A stretch of DNA of 64,000 bases from Patescibacteria group bacterium (GTDB lineage: Bacteria; Patescibacteriota; Microgenomatia; UBA1406; GWC2-37-13), in assembly GCA_026415975.1 (NCBI GenBank), contig JAOAFZ010000001.1, forward strand, positions 283,976 through 347,975, given 5' to 3'. How positions within the stretch are numbered: the stretch's first letter is position 1; each line of letters begins with the position of its first letter. Both the position numbers and the translations under genes were made by a program. This document shows, one piece after another, positions 26,105 through 34,470 of the stretch. Below the pieces are notes generated by a model. The model did no database searches and had not been told where the DNA came from. It saw only the letters and a program-made list of their open reading frames with translations.

Positions 26105-27222
26105 CATTCACCATCCGTGCTGCACTGGTTCTTGCAGCGAACAACTCAGTTGATCAGAGCGATCACCGGTTTCTCGCCGGAAATATTCATCTGTTTCCCT
26201 ATCGCGATCTCGATTCGCTCGGAAATACCATGTACCATGATGTATTGCTGGTACACGAATCATTCGCTTCTTCCTTCAAGAAAGAGCTCTATCCGAACTC
26301 CGCAGTCGTGCTGCTTCTGGACGATGGGAACCGGATTGCGGACGTGTATCCGAAAGCAGAGGCGATGGGAGCATTTACCATCCTTACTGCACCGTTTTTG
26401 CCTGACCGGCTGGTGGATACGATTCGCAAGGCATACGATGCTATGCTCCAGAAGAAGAAACAGCTTGCAGAGCATGCCGATTCGGGAAAAGTGGTCGCAG
26501 TAACGTCTTTTTCAAACGGGAGTGGTAAAAGTCTGCTGGCGTATAATCTATCCCGTAAACTAACAACATTTTTCCCCGACCAGGCGGTTTCTCTGATCGA
26601 TATGAACCGGCCCTTCGGTATTGGCAAAGCACTTCTGGGAGTAGAGGGGAAACACAGCTGGGATAGCTTGCGTGCAGTGCTCACCGAGGGAAGTGTGTCT
26701 CCGCAGAAAGTTACCAATATAACCTATGCAACCGGCGATGGATTTGCATATATCGCCGGTCCGACGGAGTATTCAACAAATACACCCTTGAGCGGGAAGC
26801 AGTTCAGGAATTTGGCAGATTCGCTCCAGCCGGTTTACCGGGTTAGCATTTTGGATCTTCCGACCATGACATCTGTCGAGGATATCTCCCGGTTGCAGAG
26901 CGTTGACCGGATTCTTATTACTATCGATGTCACCAGTACATCGGTTCTGGAATCAATGTATGGACTGCGTGAACTCCGTACTGCATACCCGGAGGTATAT
27001 GGACAGTCCAGGTTTGTGCTAAACCGTGTTGATGAGTCAGCCGGTCGTGCAGCCGAGTTGGTTGCTTCGAGGCTGGAAGTTGATCCGTACGGGGTAATTG
27101 ATGAAGATACGGAGGCTGTTCGTTCGGTACTAGAACAGGGGCGGCTTTTTGATGACCGGACACTGCTTGTTGATAGCCAGATCTACGGGATAGCCGAACG
27201 GCTGGTGAAAGAGCTGTTCTGA
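26101..27222 (+). CDS. cpaE: CpaE/TadZ-like localisation ATPase
   Basis: The 373-residue protein has an N-terminal receiver-like domain (1 to about 115) followed by a MinD/ParA-type ATPase fold. The usual KGGxGKT loop is altered to SNGSGKS (138-144) in VVAVTSFSNGSGKSLLAYNLS. A later VSILDLPTM segment occupies the Walker B position with Asp kept. TadZ/CpaE proteins place the pilus apparatus at a cell pole, and many have a degenerate deviant Walker A, so function without normal ATP turnover is possible. The start overlaps the cpaF stop (ATGA). It is the last gene of the rightward operon. Confidence 0.8.
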   Translation: MTFTIRAALVLAANNSVDQSDHRFLAGNIHLFPYRDLDSLGNTMYHDVLLVHESFASSFKKELYPNSAVVLLLDDGNRIADVYPKAEAMGAFTILTAPFLPDRLVDTIRKAYDAMLQKKKQLAEHADSGKVVAVTSFSNGSGKSLLAYNLSRKLTTFFPDQAVSLIDMNRPFGIGKALLGVEGKHSWDSLRAVLTEGSVSPQKVTNITYATGDGFAYIAGPTEYSTNTPLSGKQFRNLADSLQPVYRVSILDLPTMTSVEDISRLQSVDRILITIDVTSTSVLESMYGLRELRTAYPEVYGQSRFVLNRVDESAGRAAELVASRLEVDPYGVIDEDTEAVRSVLEQGRLFDDRTLLVDSQIYGIAERLVKELF

Positions 27223-27282
27223 GAAGCGTTTTCACAGGCTAGCATTACCGGTAGTCTATGAAACAGGGATATTTTCCTTGTA

Positions 27283-29481
27283 TTATGTGTATGTGCGAAG
27301 TTCTTCTGCTAACCGCCAGGCGTAAACATTTATCATCGGGAAGCTTTTTTCGATCCCCAGGCGTTCCATTTCCGCGAGGGTTTCTTCGCTGAGCTTTCTG
27401 CTTTCCGCGGCAAAGCCAAGCTTGCGAAATGTTAACGCAAGTCCAAACCGGTTTAACCAGGTATACGTCCCCCGCACCAGCGGAAACGATCCTGCAGTTG
27501 CGAGCCCTTCCTCAAAAAGCTGCCGCGCCCGCTTTAAGTCGCCTTCGATATATGCCAGAATACCCAGATGCGAGAGAATCACACTCTCGTAAATTTCCCG
27601 GTATGCCCGGTCAGGGACGCGGGATATTGCTACGCGGGACTGTTCCAGCAAGAAGCGGGCGCTTCCAATATTGCCCTCCAGCAGGTATCCTTCACTAATA
27701 TAGCGATAGTTATGCGAGAGATATAGGTGGTCTTTGAGCTCCAGATAGGTTTTCCAGGCGTGTGCCAAGTGTTCTTTCCCTTCGTCTACCGCTCCGGTCA
27801 TAAAACAGAGTTTTCCATACCGCTGATGCGCAAGTGCCGCAAGACGGGGAGAAGCTCCCTTTCGGGCTAACTTGAGTGCCTCCCGGGCTTTCGCGCGGGC
27901 CGTGTGGACATCGCCATGATAGTAGTACAGACGCGATACCTCTTCAAGAAATATCGAGAGCTGAAGTTCGATATCGTTCTGCTCTTGTGCAAGAGTCTCC
28001 ATACGCTGGCTGTACGCAGCAACGTCCTGCCAAGCGCCGACGTGCCAGTAGTAGCTCCCAAACTCGCGCCATAGGGCAGTTGCGGCCCGGGAATAGCCAT
28101 GTTCCAGAGTGGCATCGAGCAGGGCAACAATCGCCGCAACATCAACGGACATCCGCACGAAGAAGTCCGCTTCAGCGCGTACCGAGGCAATATAGCCGGT
28201 GTACCAGTCCGCCAGACGCGGCAGGTATTCCGGGTGGGCGGGCTTCCGTTGCAGGAATGTTCGGACTACCCGATGCAGCTGGAAACGGGAGTCATCTACC
28301 CGCTCCAAGAGGCTCAGACGTACCAGCCGGTTCAGCAGCCGGGAAACAGGCAAAGCATTTCCGGCATGGGCGATCGCATCTGCGTGGAAGATACCGTCGA
28401 AGAAGGAACAGATCTCCAGCACGCGTTTTTCCCCGGTGCTCAGTCGAGAGAACGACAGAGACAGACTTGCTGCCAGTGTTGTACTTCCGTATGCCATGTC
28501 CTGCAGCCAGTCTTTGGACTCTGACAGCTCGGTGATCACTGTACGAACACCGATCAGGCGCGATGCGAGCTGGTTTGCAATTATCGCAAGGGGTAATGGA
28601 GCATTCCCTACCAGAGTGATAATGCGCTCCAGATCATCTCGATAGGTGCGCATATAGTCGCGCCCTGCTATTGTTTCCATTAGCTCCCGTGCTTCGCGGT
28701 CGGCAAGCATACCGACGGGAATTGTCGCCAGGCCGGGCAATGCCGGGTGCGGTTCGCGGGCGGTAATAATAACCGCGCTCCGTGACGAGTTCGGGAGAAG
28801 TGCGGCAATATCAGTCTCTACTGTGACACCATCAAAGACAATCAAAGTTCGCCGGTCTCCGATCTCGCTTCGGTATAATTCAATAGCACGATCCAGCTCG
28901 ATATCCGGAGGGAAAACGCCGCCCAGACCCTGCATCAGACCGTGCAGGATCGAGAGCATCGATGCTTGTTCACAGCGAAGCCAAAGCACGCCATCTGGAA
29001 ACTCATCACGCAGGAGGTGTGCAAGGCGGATTGCGAGTGCAGTCTTTCCGGAAGCGGCTATACCTTGCAAGACGACAATGCCGCCGGCAGTGAGCCGGGT
29101 GGCGGCTGCGGCAAGAAGCACGGGGCGTTCGATAAACGGTTCGGGGAGTCGCGGAGCCTGAAACGGTGCCCGCTGAGGGGAGCGAAGCGCTAGTGTCGAG
29201 AGCTCCGCATCGGTCAGGTAGCCCAGACCAACCGATGACATGAGTGCGTTTGCATCCTGCGGCGTTTCGATACCGCCCCGTTCGGCAAAAAGCGCAATTA
29301 CTTTCAGCAGTACCGTGCGATCTTTCGGAATGCGGCTGCCCTTCTGCCAGTGTGAGAAGATAGAGGCATCGTACACGATGCCACGCTCTGCCAGGGTATC
29401 GCCGAATTCAGCGAGTGTCTCGAACTCCGAGCGGAGCCGGAACTTCCGGAAGAGGGCCGGAAACGCGGAATGTTTCGCCAT
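27283..29481 (-). CDS. HTH / NB-ARC / TPR STAND-type ATPase
   Basis: The 732-residue protein has three parts. Residues 1-80 look like an XRE-type DNA-binding or adaptor domain (ASIFSHWQKGSRIPKDRTVLLKVIALF). Residues about 115-400 are an NB-ARC NTPase: Walker A GIAASGKT (140-147), Walker B RRTLIVFDGV near 215, an SAVIITAREP sensor and a GNAPLPLAI GLPL-type motif. Residues about 430-732 form TPR-like helical repeats. STAND proteins act as signal-triggered switches, either as transcription activators or as defence sensors. It is the last gene of a three-gene leftward operon with two membrane proteins. The trigger and targets are unknown. Confidence 0.8.
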   Translation of the reverse strand: MAKHSAFPALFRKFRLRSEFETLAEFGDTLAERGIVYDASIFSHWQKGSRIPKDRTVLLKVIALFAERGGIETPQDANALMSSVGLGYLTDAELSTLALRSPQRAPFQAPRLPEPFIERPVLLAAAATRLTAGGIVVLQGIAASGKTALAIRLAHLLRDEFPDGVLWLRCEQASMLSILHGLMQGLGGVFPPDIELDRAIELYRSEIGDRRTLIVFDGVTVETDIAALLPNSSRSAVIITAREPHPALPGLATIPVGMLADREARELMETIAGRDYMRTYRDDLERIITLVGNAPLPLAIIANQLASRLIGVRTVITELSESKDWLQDMAYGSTTLAASLSLSFSRLSTGEKRVLEICSFFDGIFHADAIAHAGNALPVSRLLNRLVRLSLLERVDDSRFQLHRVVRTFLQRKPAHPEYLPRLADWYTGYIASVRAEADFFVRMSVDVAAIVALLDATLEHGYSRAATALWREFGSYYWHVGAWQDVAAYSQRMETLAQEQNDIELQLSIFLEEVSRLYYYHGDVHTARAKAREALKLARKGASPRLAALAHQRYGKLCFMTGAVDEGKEHLAHAWKTYLELKDHLYLSHNYRYISEGYLLEGNIGSARFLLEQSRVAISRVPDRAYREIYESVILSHLGILAYIEGDLKRARQLFEEGLATAGSFPLVRGTYTWLNRFGLALTFRKLGFAAESRKLSEETLAEMERLGIEKSFPMINVYAWRLAEELRTYT

Positions 29482-29529
29482 GGCAAGGGTGACTGGTAAA
29501 GGGAAGAGAGCATACCGGATAAATCCGCC

Positions 29530-30579
29530 TTATATCTGATCAGCGGTTCGTCCCGTTGTTACCGGGAAGAACTTCGCCGAGTCGAGAATTGATCGCATTG
29601 TATCCGACATGCGCTCATCAGCAGCCTCGCGTCCCTCGAGGAAGAAGTACACGCTCTCGCCATTGCGGAGAATAAGCCCGTTGAAGAAGCCTCCCTCCGG
29701 GTTGGAAATCGCTACTTTTAGTGCATCGTAGCCACGATATTGTACCTCAGATTGCTCGATTACATCGCCCTTAAGACCGATAGCGAACCCGGAGGCCAAT
29801 GCTCGCAAATCCAGCAGCTTGGCATCCTTCCCCATATTGATATGGGAGATTATCACCACCGTGTCATCTGCTGCAATGTAATAGTTTTTCGTGGGAACTT
29901 TAGCATCTTCTACGGTTTGCACCAGTGGTGCGGTGGGGAACAAAGCAGAGTAACCGCTTCCGTTGTAGATAAATTCTTCCCAGGATTCAGGTACGGAAGA
30001 CTGAGGTTCGGGAGGAACGTTGGTCGGCGACAAGAGCGTTTCGCGTTTGTCGTGCATCCGATCCAGCATCGCCGTCGTGCGCTGTTTTGCAGCACCGGAG
30101 GCGACTAGATCTTGCTCCGTAGCTTTCATTACGCTATAAATCGTTGACCACCACAGCAGAAAGATCACAAGGGCAAGAACAATTTCCCGTCTGGAAAGTC
30201 CCTGCCGAAGCTTCGTATCCGGCTCTTTCTTGAGGAGAAGTACATTCAGATTTCGCTGGATCAGGATTGGAAAGAAAACACCCAGTAATGAGCCCAGGAA
30301 GAACTTGGTTATAACACCCCAGCCGGGCGAAAAAGAAACCGGTATTCCATGTTTCTTGAGTTCGGATTCCACATTTTGATACAGGTCGTAGATCATAAAC
30401 AGATGCACGATCGGCACAAACAAGCCCAGAACCTTCAGACCCACGCTCCGATACTCGCCGCAGATGGAACGCAGAGCTACCCACGTCCGGTAGTACCACC
30501 AATAGTAATAAAGGCCTAGGGTGCCCCACATAAGCAGAAACAGTTTCCAGGATGCAAGCGCGTGTTTGTTGGGTTTCAT
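29530..30579 (-). CDS. DUF4234-like multi-pass membrane protein with C-terminal extracytoplasmic domain
   Basis: The 349-residue protein has about four N-terminal membrane segments. They start with LFLLMWGTLGLYYYWWYYRTW, an aromatic-rich pattern like DUF4234, and include a helix at about 131-150. After a Pro/Ser-rich linker, residues about 200-349 form a soluble domain (SGYSALFPTAPLVQTVE...) of the type found in many uncharacterised exported proteins. No catalytic motif is seen. It lies 2 bp behind a small membrane protein and 48 bp ahead of the STAND ATPase, so it may sense or transmit an envelope signal to it. Confidence 0.55.
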   Translation of the reverse strand: MKPNKHALASWKLFLLMWGTLGLYYYWWYYRTWVALRSICGEYRSVGLKVLGLFVPIVHLFMIYDLYQNVESELKKHGIPVSFSPGWGVITKFFLGSLLGVFFPILIQRNLNVLLLKKEPDTKLRQGLSRREIVLALVIFLLWWSTIYSVMKATEQDLVASGAAKQRTTAMLDRMHDKRETLLSPTNVPPEPQSSVPESWEEFIYNGSGYSALFPTAPLVQTVEDAKVPTKNYYIAADDTVVIISHINMGKDAKLLDLRALASGFAIGLKGDVIEQSEVQYRGYDALKVAISNPEGGFFNGLILRNGESVYFFLEGREAADERMSDTMRSILDSAKFFPVTTGRTADQI

Positions 30580-30581
30580 AG

Positions 30582-30779
30582 TTAATGATTTTGGTATGAC
30601 ATGCGGGAACTGATCGAACTGCTGTATTCATCATGAGTACGGTCGGCGGGTATGCGCTTAGTGTCAGATGGTGCAGAAACCTCGCTGGAAGCACGGATCG
30701 CAATCAGTGCGATTGCAATTACGGTCAGAATACAAATTCCGGCCACAATAGCATAGGAATCAGTAGGTGAATTCCGCAT
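30582..30779 (-). CDS. Small single-pass membrane protein
   Basis: The 65-residue protein has one hydrophobic helix (AIVAGICILTVIAIALIAI, about residues 10-28) and a polar Ser/Asp-rich tail. The ATG at 30779 was chosen because TATAGT (minus strand 30791-30786) lies exactly 6 nt upstream. A longer frame reaching 30809 would include the promoter. It heads the operon with the DUF4234-like and STAND genes. The function is unknown. Confidence 0.55.
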   Translation of the reverse strand: MRNSPTDSYAIVAGICILTVIAIALIAIRASSEVSAPSDTKRIPADRTHDEYSSSISSRMSYQNH

Positions 30780-30785
30780 GAAAAT

Positions 30786-30791
30786 ACTATA
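30786..30791 (-). promoter_or_regulatory. -10 element of the membrane-protein/STAND operon
   Basis: TATAGT on the minus strand lies 6 nt before the ATG at 30779. The -35 match is poor. Support comes mainly from the recurring -10-to-ATG spacing in this window. Confidence 0.45.
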
Positions 30792-31044
30792 TTTTGCTAA
30801 CGGGGGCATTATATCAGATAAGAGAATATACTACAAGGCAATGTTAGAAACGATAACGGCTGCCGGCTCTCATGTTACAGCCGGACTTCTACTAACCGAG
30901 AGGAGCTTGCGCAGGAATGGAACTGGCGGGATATCGGGTATGGAAAGCATCAAGCGCGGGTGCTGGTTCCGAAAGGGGATTAGAGAGGCACCCACGTTCT
31001 CTTCTACTAAAAACGAACGAGTTGTACAAATGGCTGTCTCTTTT

Positions 31045-31299
31045 TTAAATCGCTCTTTCTCTACCAATCCGCATAGCTTCAGCGTGCGTGTTAAACGATC
31101 TCTCAATTAGTTTCCCTTCATATCCTTCGGGTAATATAACGGTTGCTGGTCGTGCTAAACCAAACCCAATGGCACGGTTTTTGCACTTGTTCGTCGTATC
31201 TTCCGTGCTATGCAATCACTTTTCTGTACCTGTCAGCTGCTTCAAGTTATGAAAGATTTCTGGAAGTTGTTCCGGGGACGTTTTCTCGTTAGCGCTCAT
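31045..31299 (-). pseudogene. Interrupted small reading frame (27 codons, TGA, 56 codons), possible gene remnant
   Basis: The minus strand reads in one frame from ATG at 31299 through MSANEKTSPEQLPEIFHN, reaches TGA at 31218-31216, then continues open to TAA at 31045 with a protein-like sequence (ATVILPEGYEGKLIERS is one part). Just beyond, a run of six A/T bases could shift into a further 78-codon frame. TGA is a true stop elsewhere here, so recoding is unlikely; a decayed gene or two tiny coupled ORFs are the options. It is not recognised. The rest of 30792-31400 shows no confident gene. Confidence 0.3.
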
Positions 31300-31316
31300 A
31301 ATACATGTGTATTATG
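31297..31316. promoter_or_regulatory. 20-bp perfect palindrome upstream of leuB
   Basis: The arms CATAATACA and TGTATTATG are exact reverse complements around a 2-bp TG centre. It lies about 85 bp before the leuB -10 box and overlaps the start of the interrupted minus-strand ORF. The size and symmetry suit a dimeric repressor operator, but no second copy was noticed and the regulator is unknown. Confidence 0.4.
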
Positions 31317-31400
31317 AATGAAACCAGAATCTTTCAGACCAAATTTTTAAGTTTTGAGAAAAACGGTTCATCATGCGGCCCCTTTTCTTGAGCTCCCTTG

Positions 31401-31406
31401 TATAAT
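31401..31406 (+). promoter_or_regulatory. -10 element of leuB
   Basis: TATAAT ends 6 nt before the leuB ATG at 31413. The -35 region is poor. The position decides the start: the upstream in-frame TTG at 31398 precedes or overlaps this box. Confidence 0.6.
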
Positions 31407-31412
31407 TCCTGT

Positions 31413-32474
31413 ATGAAGAAACACATTGCCGTTCTTCCGGGCGATGGGGTCGGTCCGGAGATCGTTACCCAGGCCCGGGTTATCCTTGATGCCGTATCAG
31501 CGCTTTTCGGGCATTCCTTTACTTATGAAGAGGGACTGATTGGCGCAGCCGCCATCGACGAAACCGGTGATCCGTATCCACAGTCTACCCATGATCTTTG
31601 TAAAAAGAGCGATGCGATTCTTTTTGGCGCCATCGGTGATCCGCGGTTCGATAACGATCCCTCCGCGAAAGTCCGCCCGGAGCAGGGGCTTTTGAAGATG
31701 CGAAAATCCTTGGGCTTGTACGCAAACGTCCGCCCGATTCATACCTTTGCATCGCTTCTGGATGCTTCTCCGCTCAAGCGGGAGATCGTGGAAGGGGTAG
31801 ATTTCGTGGTTGTCCGGGAACTTACCGGAGGCATTTACTTCGGCGAACCCCGGGGTCGCTCTGACAACCGGACGCGTGCCTTCGATACCTCGGTGTACAC
31901 CAAAGAAGAAATCCTCAGGGTTTCCCGGTTCGCGTTCGAGCTTGCCAGTAAACGCCGGAAAAAAATAACGGTCGTTGATAAGGCGAATGTTCTGGAAACC
32001 TCGCGTCTCTGGAGGGAAACGATACAAGAATACGCAGAGCAGTGGAAAGACATCGAAGTGGAATACATGTTCGTGGATAACGCCTCGATGCAGATCATCA
32101 GACGGCCATCCGCCTTTGATGTCCTGCTTACCGAAAATATGTTCGGCGACATCCTGACCGATGAGGCGAGCGTGATTACGGGATCTATCGGGATGCTACC
32201 GTCGGCATCGATCGGTGCGGATACTGCGATCTACGAACCGATTCACGGTTCGTATCCCCAAGCGGCGGGCAAGAATACCGCAAATCCCGTAGGAACTATC
32301 CTCTCGGTTGCAATGATGCTGGAGTACAGCTTCGGCTTACATCGGGAAGCTGCTGCGGTGTATCGGGCGGTAACGCGGGCCATCGAGGACGGACATGGTA
32401 CCAGAGACATCCGCCGTGACTCACCCGAATCAACCACGGAATTCGGAGCAGCGATCGCCAGGTATATCGAGTAA
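31413..32474 (+). CDS. leuB: 3-isopropylmalate dehydrogenase
   Basis: The 353-residue NAD-dependent beta-decarboxylating dehydrogenase completes leucine synthesis, 12 kb away from leuACD. Visible marks are LPGDGVGPEI (N terminus), the substrate arginines in MRKSLGLYANVRP, VVRELTGGIYFG with Glu-Leu-Thr-Gly-Gly, the ENMFGDILTDEAS metal Asp pair, and GSIGMLPSAS. Isocitrate or tartrate dehydrogenase relatives are less likely given the ELTGG loop and the pathway context. It appears monocistronic, and no leader peptide was found. Confidence 0.95.
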   Translation: MKKHIAVLPGDGVGPEIVTQARVILDAVSALFGHSFTYEEGLIGAAAIDETGDPYPQSTHDLCKKSDAILFGAIGDPRFDNDPSAKVRPEQGLLKMRKSLGLYANVRPIHTFASLLDASPLKREIVEGVDFVVVRELTGGIYFGEPRGRSDNRTRAFDTSVYTKEEILRVSRFAFELASKRRKKITVVDKANVLETSRLWRETIQEYAEQWKDIEVEYMFVDNASMQIIRRPSAFDVLLTENMFGDILTDEASVITGSIGMLPSASIGADTAIYEPIHGSYPQAAGKNTANPVGTILSVAMMLEYSFGLHREAAAVYRAVTRAIEDGHGTRDIRRDSPESTTEFGAAIARYIE

Positions 32475-32567
32475 TCAAAACGGTCCGAATGAACACATTA
32501 CGACCCCTGTATACAAGACCCGTAGTCCTGCTCACAGCGGGCACCTATTCTGTTACAATAGGCCAGC

Positions 32568-34454
32568 ATGAAAGAGGTGTACTATATTATCGACTTCGAC
32601 AGCACATTTGTGCGCGTCGAAGCGCTAGATGAGCTGGCCCGCCGCGCCCTGGCCGATAATCCCGACCGCGCCGCCATTCAGGCGGAGATCGAGAAACTAA
32701 CGAAACAGGGAATGGAGGGAAAAATTGATTTCAGGGACTCGCTTGCCCAGCGCCTGTATCTCTTCAGACCAACGCGGGCGCATATCGAGGACCTGATCCT
32801 GTATCTGAAAAGACAGGTTACGAAATCGATCAAGGCGAATAAGGCGTTCTTTAGGGCAAATGCCGGCCACATCTACATTATCTCTGGGGGTTTTCGAGAG
32901 TATATTGTTCCGGTTGTTGCCGCGTACGGTATTGCCGAAGATCATGTGCTTGCCAACGAGTTCCAGTTCCGGGACGATACGGTTATCGGATTTAACGACC
33001 GGAATCCACTATCCCGATCGCGGGGGAAAGCGATTGCGGTGAAAAAGCTGAAGCTGAACGGCGAAATTATCGTGCTCGGCGACGGCATGGCCGATGCAGA
33101 GATAAAAAAAGGGAAAGCGGCTTCTATCTTTTATGCCTTCACGGAAAACGTCCGACGGGAAGCGGTTGTCAGCATTGCCGATGCCGAGATTCCGTCTTTT
33201 GATGAATTTTTGTTTCGCCGTAAGATTCCCGCGAGTGTGTCCTATCCGAAAAACCGCATGAAGGTGCTTTTGCTCGAGAAGATCGATAAACTTGCCGCAG
33301 ATTGCTTTCGTGCCGAAGGCTTCGACGTTGAAACGATAAACAGCGCGCTTGACGAGGACGAGTTGAGCGCCCGTCTAGCAGATGTCTCGATCCTGGGAAT
33401 CCGTTCGAAAACAAAGGTTACCGGAAAAGCTCTGCGTAATGCGAAAAAACTTATTGCGATCGGTGCGTATTGCATCGGTACCAATCAAATCGATCTTTCC
33501 GGGGCGGCGAAGGCGGGTGTGGCAGTATTCAACGCTCCATATTCGAACACGCGCAGCGTTGTGGAGCTGGTTCTCGGAGAGATTCTTGTTCTGTGCCGCG
33601 GTGTATGCGAAAAGTCCCGGAAGATGCATGCCGGTATCTGGGACAAGAGTGCTGCAGGCGCGCACGAGGTGCGGGGCCGCAAGCTTGGTATCGTCGGGTA
33701 CGGAAATATCGGATCGCAACTGTCGGTGCTTGCAGAGTCGCTTGGTATGGAAGTCTGGTATTATGACCGAGAAGAAAAACTGGCCCTGGGTAACGCACGC
33801 AAGTGCGCCAGTCTTTCCGAACTGTTGAAGAAATCGGATATTATTACGGTTCACGTGGATGGTCGCGCCGAGAATGCCGGCATGATCGGTGCCCGGGAAT
33901 TCAAGGCAATGAAAAACGGCAGTATCTTTCTTAACTCCAGCCGGGGTCACATAGTTGACATTGAGGCGCTTGCAACAGCTCTCAAATCCGGCAAACTCGC
34001 AGGTGCAGCGGTCGACGTGTTCCCCAATGAGCCAAAAAACAACGATGAGCATTTTGATATCCCGCTCCAGAATTTGCCGAATGTTATCCTGACGCCGCAC
34101 ATCGGGGGAAGCACCGAAGAAGCCCAGCGGAATATTGCCGAGTTCGTGACCAAGCGGTTGCTTTTGTACGTAAACCAGGGTGACACCACATTGAGTGTAA
34201 ACTTTCCCAATCTTCAGTTACCGCCGTTGCGAAACTGTTCGCGGATTATCCACCTGCATGCCAACCTCCCCGGGATTCTGGCACAGATCAATAACGTCAT
34301 TGCTGCTGAACAGGTGAACGTGGAAGGCCAGTATCTGAAAACGAATGAATCGGTAGGGTATGTGATTATCGATGTGAATACCTCGCATGCAGAAAAGCTT
34401 GTTAAAAAGCTGAAGGCAATCCCTGATACAATAAGGGTCAGAATTCTTTACTAG
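32568..34454 (+). CDS. Fusion: phosphoserine phosphatase (SerB) + D-3-phosphoglycerate dehydrogenase (SerA)
   Basis: The single 628-residue ORF has three parts. Residues 1 to about 215 are a HAD phosphatase: nucleophile motif DFDST (Asp9/Asp11), ISGGF (105-109), and GDGMAD (171-176). Residues about 230-545 are a D-isomer-specific dehydrogenase: nucleotide loop GIVGYGNIG (374-382), Arg459, Glu488 and His511 (PHIGGST). Residues about 555-628 are an ACT domain, the usual serine sensor. It thus carries the first and last steps of serine synthesis; the middle step is the next gene. TACAAT lies 8 nt before the ATG. Met231 could be the ancestral SerA start. Confidence 0.9.
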   Translation: MKEVYYIIDFDSTFVRVEALDELARRALADNPDRAAIQAEIEKLTKQGMEGKIDFRDSLAQRLYLFRPTRAHIEDLILYLKRQVTKSIKANKAFFRANAGHIYIISGGFREYIVPVVAAYGIAEDHVLANEFQFRDDTVIGFNDRNPLSRSRGKAIAVKKLKLNGEIIVLGDGMADAEIKKGKAASIFYAFTENVRREAVVSIADAEIPSFDEFLFRRKIPASVSYPKNRMKVLLLEKIDKLAADCFRAEGFDVETINSALDEDELSARLADVSILGIRSKTKVTGKALRNAKKLIAIGAYCIGTNQIDLSGAAKAGVAVFNAPYSNTRSVVELVLGEILVLCRGVCEKSRKMHAGIWDKSAAGAHEVRGRKLGIVGYGNIGSQLSVLAESLGMEVWYYDREEKLALGNARKCASLSELLKKSDIITVHVDGRAENAGMIGAREFKAMKNGSIFLNSSRGHIVDIEALATALKSGKLAGAAVDVFPNEPKNNDEHFDIPLQNLPNVILTPHIGGSTEEAQRNIAEFVTKRLLLYVNQGDTTLSVNFPNLQLPPLRNCSRIIHLHANLPGILAQINNVIAAEQVNVEGQYLKTNESVGYVIIDVNTSHAEKLVKKLKAIPDTIRVRILY

Positions 34455-34470
34455 TTTCCTTGTAGTCTCT

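Noticed and set aside
30778..31110. 110-codon plus-strand ORF starting MKILYFANGG
   Set aside because: Its ATG arises from the CATG at the divergent start 30779 and overlaps that promoter. No family resemblance was seen, and an opposite-strand frame looks more protein-like.
31216..31218. TGA read as an amino acid (Gly recoding as in Gracilibacteria/Absconditabacteria)
   Set aside because: TGA is clearly a stop for trpA, trpB, tadB, guaA's uORF, nnrD and others with ATGA junctions, so the standard code applies.
31314..31391. Plus-strand short ORF before leuB as a possible leucine leader peptide
   Set aside because: Its codons are not enriched in Leu/Val/Ile, no terminator lies between it and leuB, and leuB has its own -10 box 6 nt from its ATG.
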